DNA from: CBDBES01 sp965204465
Lineage (GTDB): Bacteria > Spirochaetota > Leptospiria > Turneriellales > CBDBES01
DNA length: 64,000 nucleotides
Assembly: GCA_965204465.1 (NCBI GenBank)
Contig: CBDBES010000002.1
Span: 310,001-374,000 of the forward strand
Direction of reading: 5' to 3'
Shown piece by piece: positions 1-7,783 of the stretch (within the stretch, counting starts at the first letter, position 1; each line of letters opens with the position of its first letter). The position numbers were made by a program, and so were the translations under genes. The notes under the pieces are model-generated. The model saw only the letters and a list, made by a program, of their open reading frames with translations, searched no databases and had not been told where the DNA came from.

Positions 1-369
1 GACCAGAAGTAATATCACCAGAAAGGAAACAGCCGAAAAATATTTCCCCAATATGATTTGAGATTCATGGATAGGGGCTGTTATAAGCAATTCTAATGTT
101 CCGAGTGATTTTTCTTCTGATATGAGTTTCATGCCTATCAATATCCCAGCAGTCATGGTCGTTCCAGAAAAAGAGTAGAAAATCAATTGCAATGCTTCTG
201 TGGAACTATTACTTTTATTTATACCCCACCAACCAAGAATTCCATTTACCATACAGGCAAGAGCAAGAATAAACCAACCCAAATATGTTTGAAAAAAGGA
301 TATATTTTCTTTTTTGTATATTTCAAGTACAGGTAAAAGATAATCCAATTTATACAGACTTTTATTCAT
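1..369 (-). CDS. ABC-2 type transporter permease, N-terminal part (runs off the window)
   Basis: The first 123 residues are visible, read leftwards from the ATG at 369; the rest lies outside the window. The protein starts MNKSLYKLDYLLPVLEIYKK, then has a hydrophobic helix, a short soluble stretch and a second hydrophobic helix. The run SEEKSLGTLELLITAPI followed by a basic GKYFSA segment is characteristic of ABC-2 family permeases (GldF/NosY/YhaP type), which form the membrane channel of exporters of drugs, polysaccharides or lipids. The ATPase partner is not in view. The substrate cannot be inferred. The gene is divergent from the peroxiredoxin gene, with about 160 bases between them. Confidence 0.75.
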   Translation of the reverse strand, partial: MNKSLYKLDYLLPVLEIYKKENISFFQTYLGWFILALACMVNGILGWWGINKSNSSTEALQLIFYSFSGTTMTAGILIGMKLISEEKSLGTLELLITAPIHESQIILGKYFSAVSFLVILLLV

Positions 370-528
370 CTTGATATAATAGGCAAAGTTAAAAAGAAAA
401 GATCTTCTGACAAGTATTTTTAATCATACTTTTTAAAATAATGATTTAAACTTTCGCCCGATCAATAATAATTTTTATTTATCCAATAAAAGTAGGTGAC
501 CCTCAGACTTTACAACTAAAAATAGCCT

Positions 529-1038
529 ATGCTAAACGAAGGCGATTATATACCAAAGAATTTAAAAGGAACTCTGGTGACCCCCGGGGATATCCAAAAA
601 GATGGTCATGCAGACTCTGAAGATAAAGAAGTAACTCTGGACTCTCTATATAAAGAAAAGCCATTGGTGCTTTTTTTCTATCCCAAAGATATGACACCTG
701 GCTGCACGATAGAAGTGAAAAATTTCAGAAATGATCATTTGCAAATACAAAAAATAAAAGACATCCATTTATTAGGATGTTCCAGAGATGAAGCTAAATC
801 TCATCGCAAATTTATTTCTAAGCATGATCTTCCATTCCCTCTTCTATCGGATCATAAAGGTTCTATTACAGAGGCTTTTGGTGTTTGGGCAGAAAAGAAA
901 GCATATGGCAAGACTTACATGGGAATCATTCGCTCTACCTTTATCATTGATCAAAAAGGAAAGATCATAAAGAGATATCCTAAAGTAAATGTTATAAATC
1001 ATTCCAGCGAAATTTTAGCTTATTTAAAAGAAATATAA
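529..1038 (+). CDS. bcp: Peroxiredoxin, Bcp/PrxQ type (thiol peroxidase)
   Basis: Thioredoxin-fold peroxidase that reduces hydrogen peroxide and organic peroxides in the cytoplasm. The family active site is seen as YPKDMTPGCT, placing the peroxidatic cysteine at residue 59. In typical two-Cys Bcp proteins the resolving cysteine lies five residues later; here that position is a lysine (residue 64). Another cysteine occurs at residue 84 in LLGCSRDEAKSH, where most relatives have LLGVS. The protein is therefore either a one-Cys enzyme or uses a relocated partner. At 169 residues it is slightly longer than the usual 150-156, with an extra stretch near residues 20-33. The pfkA gene follows after 17 bases, probably co-transcribed. 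Confidence 0.9.
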   Translation: MLNEGDYIPKNLKGTLVTPGDIQKDGHADSEDKEVTLDSLYKEKPLVLFFYPKDMTPGCTIEVKNFRNDHLQIQKIKDIHLLGCSRDEAKSHRKFISKHDLPFPLLSDHKGSITEAFGVWAEKKAYGKTYMGIIRSTFIIDQKGKIIKRYPKVNVINHSSEILAYLKEI

Positions 1039-1055
1039 AAAAGAAGATTAAATTA

Positions 1056-2039
1056 ATGGGAAATCCAAAGCTATCCAAAATGGCTATTCTTACTTCTGGA
1101 GGAGATGCTCCTGGAATGAATACCGCTATTCGTTCTTTTGTAAGAACCGGTATTGCAAACAGTGTGGAAATGTATGGTATTCAAAATGGTTATCAGGGGT
1201 TGCTAAAAGAAAAGATCATACCACTAAAATTTCAAAACGTAGGTTTGATCATTAATCAAGGGGGAACTTTTATTAAAACCTCCCGCTCAAAAGAATTTAG
1301 AACAATAGAGGGCAGGCAAAAGGCAGCAGATATATTAAAAAAATTTCAGATAGATGCAATATGTGTGGTGGGTGGAGAAGGATCTTTTAGAGGGGTTTAT
1401 GAATTATCTAAAATTTACCCTGGAAAAGTAGTCGGTATTCCTGCTACCATTGACAATGATATTGCAGGTAGCGAGTATAGTATTGGCTTTGAGACTGCTG
1501 TGGAAACGGCTGTTGATGCCATTGATAAAATAAGAGACACAGCAAAATCTCACGAAAGATTATTTCTGGTAGAGGTAATGGGTAGGTTTTCAGGTCAGAT
1601 CGCACTATCTGTTGCTTTGGCTTCAGGAGCAGAAGATGTTCTTATCCCAGAAGAAGAGACTAACATAGATTCTCTGGTGGCACGGGTTAAAAGGGGAAGA
1701 TCAATGGGAAAGCGATTTGGAATTATAGTAGTGGCCGAAGGGGATATAGTGGGAGGTGCCTTTGAGATAGCCAATAAGCTCAAAGAAAAAATAGATTTTC
1801 CCATAAGAGTTTCAGTTCTGGGGCATATCCAAAGAGGGGGCAAGCCAACTTCTTATGACAGAATTTATGCTTCTAAAATGGGAAAGGCTGCTTTCGATTT
1901 CCTGCTCAATGGTAAGCATAAAGTTTTTACAGGAGTGACTGGGGGGAAAATTAATCCAATTCCATTAGAAGAATCAATGAAAAAAAAGATCACCATTGAT
2001 CCAGAAATATTGGATTTGATCCGCAGTACCGCCATATAA
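1056..2039 (+). CDS. pfkA: 6-phosphofructokinase
   Basis: Phosphorylates fructose 6-phosphate to the 1,6-bisphosphate, the committed step of glycolysis. Visible motifs are the phosphate-binding start TSGGDAPGMN (14-22), GGEGS (106-110), PATIDND (129-135) with the catalytic aspartate, EVMGR (173-177) and GHIQRGG (256-262). The Gly after the acidic residue in GGEGS is the residue associated with ATP rather than pyrophosphate use. The acidic residue itself is Glu where the E. coli enzyme has Asp103; GGEG also occurs in some actinobacterial enzymes. Length (327) is normal. AAGAAG lies just upstream of the ATG. It follows bcp closely. Confidence 0.93.
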   Translation: MGNPKLSKMAILTSGGDAPGMNTAIRSFVRTGIANSVEMYGIQNGYQGLLKEKIIPLKFQNVGLIINQGGTFIKTSRSKEFRTIEGRQKAADILKKFQIDAICVVGGEGSFRGVYELSKIYPGKVVGIPATIDNDIAGSEYSIGFETAVETAVDAIDKIRDTAKSHERLFLVEVMGRFSGQIALSVALASGAEDVLIPEEETNIDSLVARVKRGRSMGKRFGIIVVAEGDIVGGAFEIANKLKEKIDFPIRVSVLGHIQRGGKPTSYDRIYASKMGKAAFDFLLNGKHKVFTGVTGGKINPIPLEESMKKKITIDPEILDLIRSTAI

Positions 2040-2049
2040 AATCAAAACT

Positions 2050-2250
2050 ATTGTTTGGATTGATTTCAATTGCTTTATTTTTGCTACCCATTTATTTGCT
2101 ACCCATTTTCTTTTTCTGTAAAAAGAAAACGGGTAGCACCCAAAAGAAAAACCCACGCGCTGTGACTTCCATGTCACAGGGCGTTCCGTCTCCGCCGCAT
2201 CCATGCGGCGTTGGCTGCCGATTGCTTTTGTAGGGAATGGATACCATGCC
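2050..2250. repeat. Dispersed palindromic mosaic repeat, copy A
   Basis: Non-coding stretch after pfkA. A hairpin with arms CTGTGAC/GTCACAG occupies 2160-2179, and a perfect one with arms CGCCGCAT/ATGCGGCG around CC occupies 2193-2210. The start (2056-2100) is a reversed, diverged match to 50790-50830. The same CATCCATG-like core recurs in the other copies. Confidence 0.7.
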
Positions 2251-2315
2251 TCTTGAATGAAAGTTTTCAGAAGATCATTGAACAATTACCTGTGAAAAAG
2301 AAAGAAACAAAGAAA

Positions 2316-2475
2316 AAAAACCCGCTATATCGACATGGAAATTAGGCTGGGCGGATTACATCCTGTAATCCAGGCACCAGCCTTGCAAAACATCCATGTT
2401 TTGCATCCATGTCGATAACGCTCCGTTTACGCCGCATCCATGCGGCGTTGGCTGCCGATTGCTTTTGTAGGAAAT
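2316..2475. repeat. Dispersed palindromic mosaic repeat, copy B (three-way junction form)
   Basis: The outer 11-bp stem TATCGACATGG (2328-2338) pairs with CCATGTCGATA (2407-2417). Inside are two arms. The first is GGCTGG (2345-2350)/CCAGCC (2377-2382), topped by GGATTACA/TGTAATCC (2353-2371). The second is GCAAAACAT/ATGTTTTGC (2385-2404). A further perfect hairpin CGCCGCAT/ATGCGGCG lies at 2430-2447. The tail GTTGGCTGCCGATTGC after this hairpin repeats that of copy A. Confidence 0.75.
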
Positions 2476-2555
2476 GGCTGATCTCAGGCATTTTACTTTT
2501 CTCCCTCTTATACTTCTATGATAGTTATCTGCACAAAAAAGCTGGTCGATCTAAC

Positions 2556-4163
2556 TTACAAGTTTCCTTTTATCCGTCCTTTAATTATTTCTCTTATCTT
2601 ATTACTTGTTTCATCATTCTTTTTAAGTAATGCAATAACTCGCTCAACTAAAGCCTCGGTTGGACTAGGTTTATTTGTTATACCGCACAAATCACAAATT
2701 TCTAGTCTAGGTATTAGACCATTCTTAAAATTAAATACTTTTAAAATACCATCATAATCTTTATTATCAATTAAACTTGTAAATTCTTGTTTTTGATCTT
2801 CAAAAATCTTCTGCTTATTAATAGAATTATATTTGTTATCCATTTCATCAAATAATTCATTAGGTCGACTTTTAGAACATTCACTAATACTAATCAAAGA
2901 TTTCTTGAATAGCTCTTTGCAATGAAGGTATGCCTGATTTTCTAATTGATCTCTAAACAAATTAAATAAATTTTCTTTGATCTGATCTATGATTTCATCC
3001 AGGTTTTTTTTACCCATGAACTTTGCTATTTCATATACTAGTTCTAGATCAAGAAAAACATTTTCTATTTCTGCAACATCTAAAACCCATATACCTTTTT
3101 TATTTAATTCATTTATTTCTGCATCACTTCTTCTGTCTCGATCAATTAAACCAAAAGACTCTATATTATGGAAACCTTTTTCTTGATTGAAGGAATTTAC
3201 AACCCCTATCACTCTTTCACAGCTGCCCAATGGTTTCACTGTATAGTCTAAAAAAACCTGATTGAAGATTTTATAATCCCGGCTGCTTTCGTTGCCTTCA
3301 ATAAATAAAACTTTATTCCGAACGCCTAAAATCTCCAGGTACAGCTTTTCTGGTATATCTTCTTTAGGTTCTAATATTTCATAATCCCATCTACCACTTC
3401 CAGAATAAGACTTTACCCATATCTTTTCAGTATTTTGTCGAGTAAATGCGAAATCAATATCATGAGTTAAATACACGAACATACAATCTTCTCGATAGCT
3501 TTCTAGTTGATCATACAGCTTCTTTACCACCCCAGGATATAAATGAGTTTCGGGTTCATCAATAATTATTATTTGGTTTGGTTTGAGAAAGACTACCTGC
3601 CCGATAATATAAAAAATGTATCGTTCACCATCGCTCATTTCAGATCCAGAATAGCCTTCAGATAGTGAAACTTTTAATTCTTCTAGAACTAACTTTTTGT
3701 GAGTTATTATAGATTCCCAAATACGTTGAACGGTATATAGTTTTGTCTCAGGTGCCTGATTATTGTCAGTTTGATTATTCATTTTTGCTTTCTTATATTT
3801 TATAGAAACGCTTGCTTCTTCGACAAAAAGTAATCTCAATAAATTTTCATAATCATCCATCAAGTGTTTATGTGGAAGATGTTGATCCCGTGACGAACGA
3901 GAACCGTGGCTAGTTTGCGAAACTGTCCCTGAAAAAAAATCTTTTTCTGCTTGTTCTAGGGATGTGAAACTAAGAGATTCAGGAATAACCAATAATCTTT
4001 GCGCAGGGATAAAAAAAGAATTGTTCTGATTCAGCTTATGTAGTTGACTACCGAATCTGGTTTTACCTGAGCCATTTGCGCCAATAATGACAATTCTGTC
4101 ACATTCTATATAATTTACTTCTGAATTAGTATCCTGTAATTTTGGGGGAAGATTTACACGCAT
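2556..4163 (-). CDS. AAA ATPase fused to DUF4435/TOPRIM-like domain (PARIS-like anti-phage protein)
   Basis: The start chosen is the ATG at 4163 (MRVNLPPK), which has GGAAAGGA upstream and leaves a short gap to the preceding gene; a longer frame to 4205 would overlap that gene. In the 535-residue protein the N-terminal ABC-like ATPase has Walker A GANGSGKT (28-35), an SDGER signature (177-181), Walker B IIIIDEPETHLYP (198-210) and a switch TH (233-234). From about residue 283 a DUF4435/TOPRIM-like domain follows: VLFIEGNESS with acidic residue 289, LIDRDRR (339-345), and AEIENVF (364-370). AAA_15 plus DUF4435 is the composition of PARIS (AriA and AriB), which senses phage anti-restriction proteins; fused versions are known. 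Lying directly behind a restriction-modification gene fits this. The exact system name is inferred from motifs only. Confidence 0.75.
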   Translation of the reverse strand: MRVNLPPKLQDTNSEVNYIECDRIVIIGANGSGKTRFGSQLHKLNQNNSFFIPAQRLLVIPESLSFTSLEQAEKDFFSGTVSQTSHGSRSSRDQHLPHKHLMDDYENLLRLLFVEEASVSIKYKKAKMNNQTDNNQAPETKLYTVQRIWESIITHKKLVLEELKVSLSEGYSGSEMSDGERYIFYIIGQVVFLKPNQIIIIDEPETHLYPGVVKKLYDQLESYREDCMFVYLTHDIDFAFTRQNTEKIWVKSYSGSGRWDYEILEPKEDIPEKLYLEILGVRNKVLFIEGNESSRDYKIFNQVFLDYTVKPLGSCERVIGVVNSFNQEKGFHNIESFGLIDRDRRSDAEINELNKKGIWVLDVAEIENVFLDLELVYEIAKFMGKKNLDEIIDQIKENLFNLFRDQLENQAYLHCKELFKKSLISISECSKSRPNELFDEMDNKYNSINKQKIFEDQKQEFTSLIDNKDYDGILKVFNFKNGLIPRLEICDLCGITNKPSPTEALVERVIALLKKNDETSNKIREIIKGRIKGNL

Positions 4164-4185
4164 AATGATTATAGTTTCCTTTCCT

Positions 4186-7100
4186 TCACCCCTCCCCCTC
4201 CACAATTTTAATCTCCTCCCGCGTCAGTTCGTAAAGCTCATAAACCAACTGGTCGATCTGCTTATCGAGTATATCGGCTTGTTGTTGGTATTGCTTCTTT
4301 TGGATGGGCGAGGTGGTCTCATGTAGTTTCTTTTGGGTGGTAAGCATTTGGTCGACCAAGGAGACCATTTTATCGTGTTGGGATTTTTGGGCGGAATTGG
4401 AGAGATCAAGTTTGGGGATGGGAAGTTGTTCTACATACTGTTTCCTAAATCTTAGATAACCACCTCTAATATGCATTATTGAAAATTTTGATTTGAAGCA
4501 AAAATGAATAGGACTTGAGTTCAAAAGACCAATTACATATTTTAACGAATAAGGATTGCCACTACTATTATAAATGAAATATATTGTCTTCAGACATAAT
4601 AGACCTTCTTCATCATAACAAGCATTAAACCTTAGGCCAATATCTCGGAAAAGTATTTTAGGTCTTTTAAAAATATCTAATTTCTTACTCTCATGTATTT
4701 TGGATTCAATGTATTCTACACGATTGCCACTCCATCTAATTTGATACGCAGTTTTTAAATCTTTACCAATAAGGTATTTCTCTTTCGCGTTTTTCGCGTT
4801 TATTAAATTATCTGGAGGAGGCCTAAAGCCTCTTGTAATTTTTACTATTTCCTCTAAGAGAATATTCTTGGTCATCATCTTTTCCAAAAGTTTTGCCTCA
4901 GCTTCTCTGCTGAAAGACCATCCTCTATTAGAAAGATGCTGTAAGTGAACTTTATAAGACTCCTTTTGAAAAGTATCTGCTAACCAATTTCTATCTGTTT
5001 CAGGACCTAAAGTTTTTACTTGTAAAGTTTTAAAATCGTCTGGTTTAGATCCAGATAGTCTGAGAATACAAGGATAAGTAGTTGCACCTTTAAAAACAGG
5101 GAGGTCTCCAAAGTCTATTATTTCATGAATTTTTTTTTTGATTAAAAATTCTCTAAGGTTTCTACCATAGTCAGCTTGTAGCCATTTATTAGACACAACA
5201 ATAGAGTAAAAACCTTTTATATGAATTAAATTCAAACCTTTTTCTATAAAGTAAACATATAAATCTGCAGTACCAGCATATGTCTTGTATTTTGTTTCAG
5301 TATACTTCTTAAAGGTATCTCCCAATATTTCTTGTCTCACATAAGGCGGATTCCCGATCACCACATCAAACCCTCCCGGTATTTTCTCGGGCAGATATGC
5401 CTGGTCATAACCGACAACCGCATGCTTTAGCTTGCGGTTGTCGATGGACTTTTCGCTATGCTTATGATGATTGTTCCAGACATACTCAATAGCGTTCTTT
5501 ACATATTTCTCTGTTGAAAGTTCCGTCTTGTTGGAACCCCTCGCCCAAAGTTTGACCTGCCGGCCTCTACCCACAGCCGAAAGCTGAAGCATACGGTTGT
5601 GGGTAGAGGAGGAATACCCCTTCAGGTTTCGGATGATATCAGAGATACTCTCCTGGGCTGTGACAACGACACAATGAACATGATCTGAAAGGACATTGCA
5701 GGCCAAAACTCTGTACCTCTCCCGGATAATCTTCTCTGACAAAGCATCCGCGATGATCTGCCTGCTTTCTAAAGATAGTACCACCGGGTCTTTTACTTGA
5801 GTTCCGTATTTCACCATCTCTTCGCTGATCCTGCTTCCATAGGTGGGCCATGTAATAAGGTAGGTCTTCCAGTCTTGCTGCACCTCTACCCCCTTCATGA
5901 TTGCAGGAAAGCCTTCGGGGCCTTCCCAATCAAAGGCATTTACTTTGTGCATATCTTCCGCGCCAAATAGTGACAAATTTTTATCCTTATAGAAATCACT
6001 CTCTATCAGCGAATTACCACACTTAATATTAGTAGAGAGGTCGGGTAGGATTCTGGACTGATTGAAACGCAAAAAACCGGCGGAGGTTTGGTCACTCTCC
6101 CCCTCCATGAGCTTTAAAAGTAGAGACAGCTTGGTAACTTCCACGGCCTGACGGTCAATATCCACCCCATAGATATGACGGGTCAGAATCTTTTGTTTCA
6201 TTTTAATGGAAAGACGGTAGGCATTCTCTCCTGTTTGATAGATATTACCGTCTTTTATATTTTTATTCAGAACCTGCTTTTTGGCGTACTGCCCAAGATA
6301 CCACTTCAAAAGATAGTCGTAAGCTCTTACTAAAAAAGAACCAGAACCGCAGGCAGGGTCGAGAATGGCCAGGATATTTGAAAATGGAACGTCGTTCACC
6401 TGTGCCGGCAGGGATTTGGCTGCCTGTGACTTTTTTACCCTACCCCCTGTTTTTTGTTCAAAATCAGCAGGTTTTCTACCTTTGAGTTTTTCACCTAGTG
6501 TATTCTCTACGATGTAGTCTACTATATATTGGGGGGTATAGTATACGCCCCCTGCTTTGCGTACTTCTGGTTTTTCTTCTACTTTTGCTTGATGGGACGC
6601 GGTGAGGCGGATGGTTTTGCCTAAAAACTTTTCGTAGATAGAGCCCAAAATTTCAATGGGCAATACCGAAAACTCGTAAGGGCACTTGGGATAATAAAGT
6701 CCTCTTATAATAGAGTGGAGGGTTTTGTCTTCAATGTTCAGTTTAGAGATATATTCCTCTGGTTTAAAAAGACTGGAATTATATTTTTCGTCTGCTTTTT
6801 TAAAAAACTCATCGAGTTGGGGGTATACCTTATTTTTGGCTTCCAGAAACTTCTTTAAGCTACCGTATTCTTCTATGTTCTGGTCTTCGGCAAAACGCAA
6901 AAAAATGATGCGGTCAATGATTTTCTGAACGGCATAATTGATGTCGTAGGTTTCCAGGTTTTTATTGTTTTTGGCGATTGTTTTGGCTAAGTCTACCCGC
7001 CATTCGTCTATGGTCTTTAAAAATTCTTTGTCAACTTCTGAGGTTCCTTTTTGGCGTTTTTTGTCAGAGATGTATTTGTCGAAGCTGCCTGTTAAAATGG

Positions 7101-7602
7101 CTTCTTGTGAAAAAGTGCCTTTGAGATATTCCCATTCTTTTTCATAATCAGTAAATTGGCAGTAGAATATCCGCCCCACAGAGGCATCGTCTCTGTGATG
7201 TGGCTTGATGCGGGTGTCGTATACGGCGAATTCTTCAAAGTCGGTTAAAATAGACAAGGGAAGCTTGGCGGTGTAAGCATAGCGTCTGATCTGAAAGGCG
7301 GGTGAGGCAGCGTGTTTGATGTCAATTGACGGTTTTTTTGCCTCTACAAAAAATTTACGGGTGCCTCCGATGCGAAAAGAGTAATCAGGGGCCTTGGGTT
7401 TTCCTTGTATGATGACTTTGTCTTCCCTAACCACTTCGCGGTAGTCTTCGGAATAGCCTTTTTTATTGCTGACATCCCAGCCAAGCTGGGTAAAAAATTT
7501 GTCGATAAAATCAACCCTGACATTTGCTTCATCATACGAAGCTCTTTTATATTGTTTAAGGTTGCGTTTAAATGTTTCTATCAAGCCAGATAGATTCTGC
7601 AT
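4186..7602 (-). CDS. Type IIG-like restriction-modification protein with an inserted HUH Y1 transposase domain
   Basis: Single-chain restriction and DNA methyltransferase protein of 1138 residues. The N-terminus has a PD-(D/E)XK nuclease signature (Asp73, Glu87-x-Lys89, as PDYSF...FVEAKK). The Eco57I-type adenine methyltransferase has SAM motif DPACGSG (415-421) and catalytic NPPY (751-754). A TaqI-like target-recognition region follows to the C-terminus. Between FPAIMKG and GGFDVVIGNPPY, which in relatives are nearly contiguous, lies about 170 extra residues (572-741) with a Y1 transposase fold: NVLSDHVHC (HUH histidines 641 and 643), LKGYSSSTHNR, LWARGS and EYVWNNHHKH (candidate Tyr707). 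Without the insert the protein would be about 970 residues, normal for the family. It is followed by the PARIS-like gene. Confidence 0.85.
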   Translation of the reverse strand: MQNLSGLIETFKRNLKQYKRASYDEANVRVDFIDKFFTQLGWDVSNKKGYSEDYREVVREDKVIIQGKPKAPDYSFRIGGTRKFFVEAKKPSIDIKHAASPAFQIRRYAYTAKLPLSILTDFEEFAVYDTRIKPHHRDDASVGRIFYCQFTDYEKEWEYLKGTFSQEAILTGSFDKYISDKKRQKGTSEVDKEFLKTIDEWRVDLAKTIAKNNKNLETYDINYAVQKIIDRIIFLRFAEDQNIEEYGSLKKFLEAKNKVYPQLDEFFKKADEKYNSSLFKPEEYISKLNIEDKTLHSIIRGLYYPKCPYEFSVLPIEILGSIYEKFLGKTIRLTASHQAKVEEKPEVRKAGGVYYTPQYIVDYIVENTLGEKLKGRKPADFEQKTGGRVKKSQAAKSLPAQVNDVPFSNILAILDPACGSGSFLVRAYDYLLKWYLGQYAKKQVLNKNIKDGNIYQTGENAYRLSIKMKQKILTRHIYGVDIDRQAVEVTKLSLLLKLMEGESDQTSAGFLRFNQSRILPDLSTNIKCGNSLIESDFYKDKNLSLFGAEDMHKVNAFDWEGPEGFPAIMKGVEVQQDWKTYLITWPTYGSRISEEMVKYGTQVKDPVVLSLESRQIIADALSEKIIRERYRVLACNVLSDHVHCVVVTAQESISDIIRNLKGYSSSTHNRMLQLSAVGRGRQVKLWARGSNKTELSTEKYVKNAIEYVWNNHHKHSEKSIDNRKLKHAVVGYDQAYLPEKIPGGFDVVIGNPPYVRQEILGDTFKKYTETKYKTYAGTADLYVYFIEKGLNLIHIKGFYSIVVSNKWLQADYGRNLREFLIKKKIHEIIDFGDLPVFKGATTYPCILRLSGSKPDDFKTLQVKTLGPETDRNWLADTFQKESYKVHLQHLSNRGWSFSREAEAKLLEKMMTKNILLEEIVKITRGFRPPPDNLINAKNAKEKYLIGKDLKTAYQIRWSGNRVEYIESKIHESKKLDIFKRPKILFRDIGLRFNACYDEEGLLCLKTIYFIYNSSGNPYSLKYVIGLLNSSPIHFCFKSKFSIMHIRGGYLRFRKQYVEQLPIPKLDLSNSAQKSQHDKMVSLVDQMLTTQKKLHETTSPIQKKQYQQQADILDKQIDQLVYELYELTREEIKIVEGEG
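5412..5443. repeat. Perfect 11-bp inverted repeat inside the Y1 insert
   Basis: CGACAACCGCA (5412-5422) and TGCGGTTGTCG (5433-5443) are exact reverse complements, with a 10-base loop. It encodes residues around SIDNRKLKHAVVGYDQ, just before the methyltransferase resumes. Confidence 0.85.
5564..5609. repeat. 16-bp inverted repeat inside the Y1 insert
   Basis: CCTCTACCCACAGCCG (5564-5579) pairs with CGGTTGTGGGTAGAGG (5594-5609), with a single G-T mismatch and a 14-base loop. It lies in the coding region for MLQLSAVGRGRQ of the Y1 domain. Confidence 0.85.
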
Positions 7603-7783
7603 AAACTCAAATACATAAGCTTAAATAAGTATGTCAAATAGAAAAATAGTTCACGAATTTTTCAACAGAGAGCATCAAATAGCCGCTTCAAGGATTTCTC
7701 ATAATCCCGCTCAATGTTCTTAATATGTATACAGAATAGATCATGAAGGTCTCCTCAAAAAGTAAATGCAATATGTTGATCAA

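Larger units (their letters stand above)
5380..5889 (-). other. In-frame HUH Y1 (IS200/RAYT-like) domain insert in the restriction-modification gene
   Basis: Residues 572-741 of the protein encoded at 4186-7602. The HUH pair, the basic LKGYSSS helix, LWARG and the tyrosine helix EYVWNNHHKH follow the order in REP-associated Y1 transposases. The DNA also encodes two strong hairpins, at 5412-5443 and 5564-5609. The boundaries are judged from where the Eco57I methyltransferase motifs break off and resume. Confidence 0.75.

Noticed and set aside
2050..2233. Short open frames within the repeats after pfkA
   Set aside because: They arise from repeat sequence, have no coding features and differ between copies.
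5639..5929. 96-codon minus-strand frame overlapping the Y1 insert, considered as a separate transposase
   Set aside because: The Y1 motifs are in the large restriction-modification frame; this frame has no family features.
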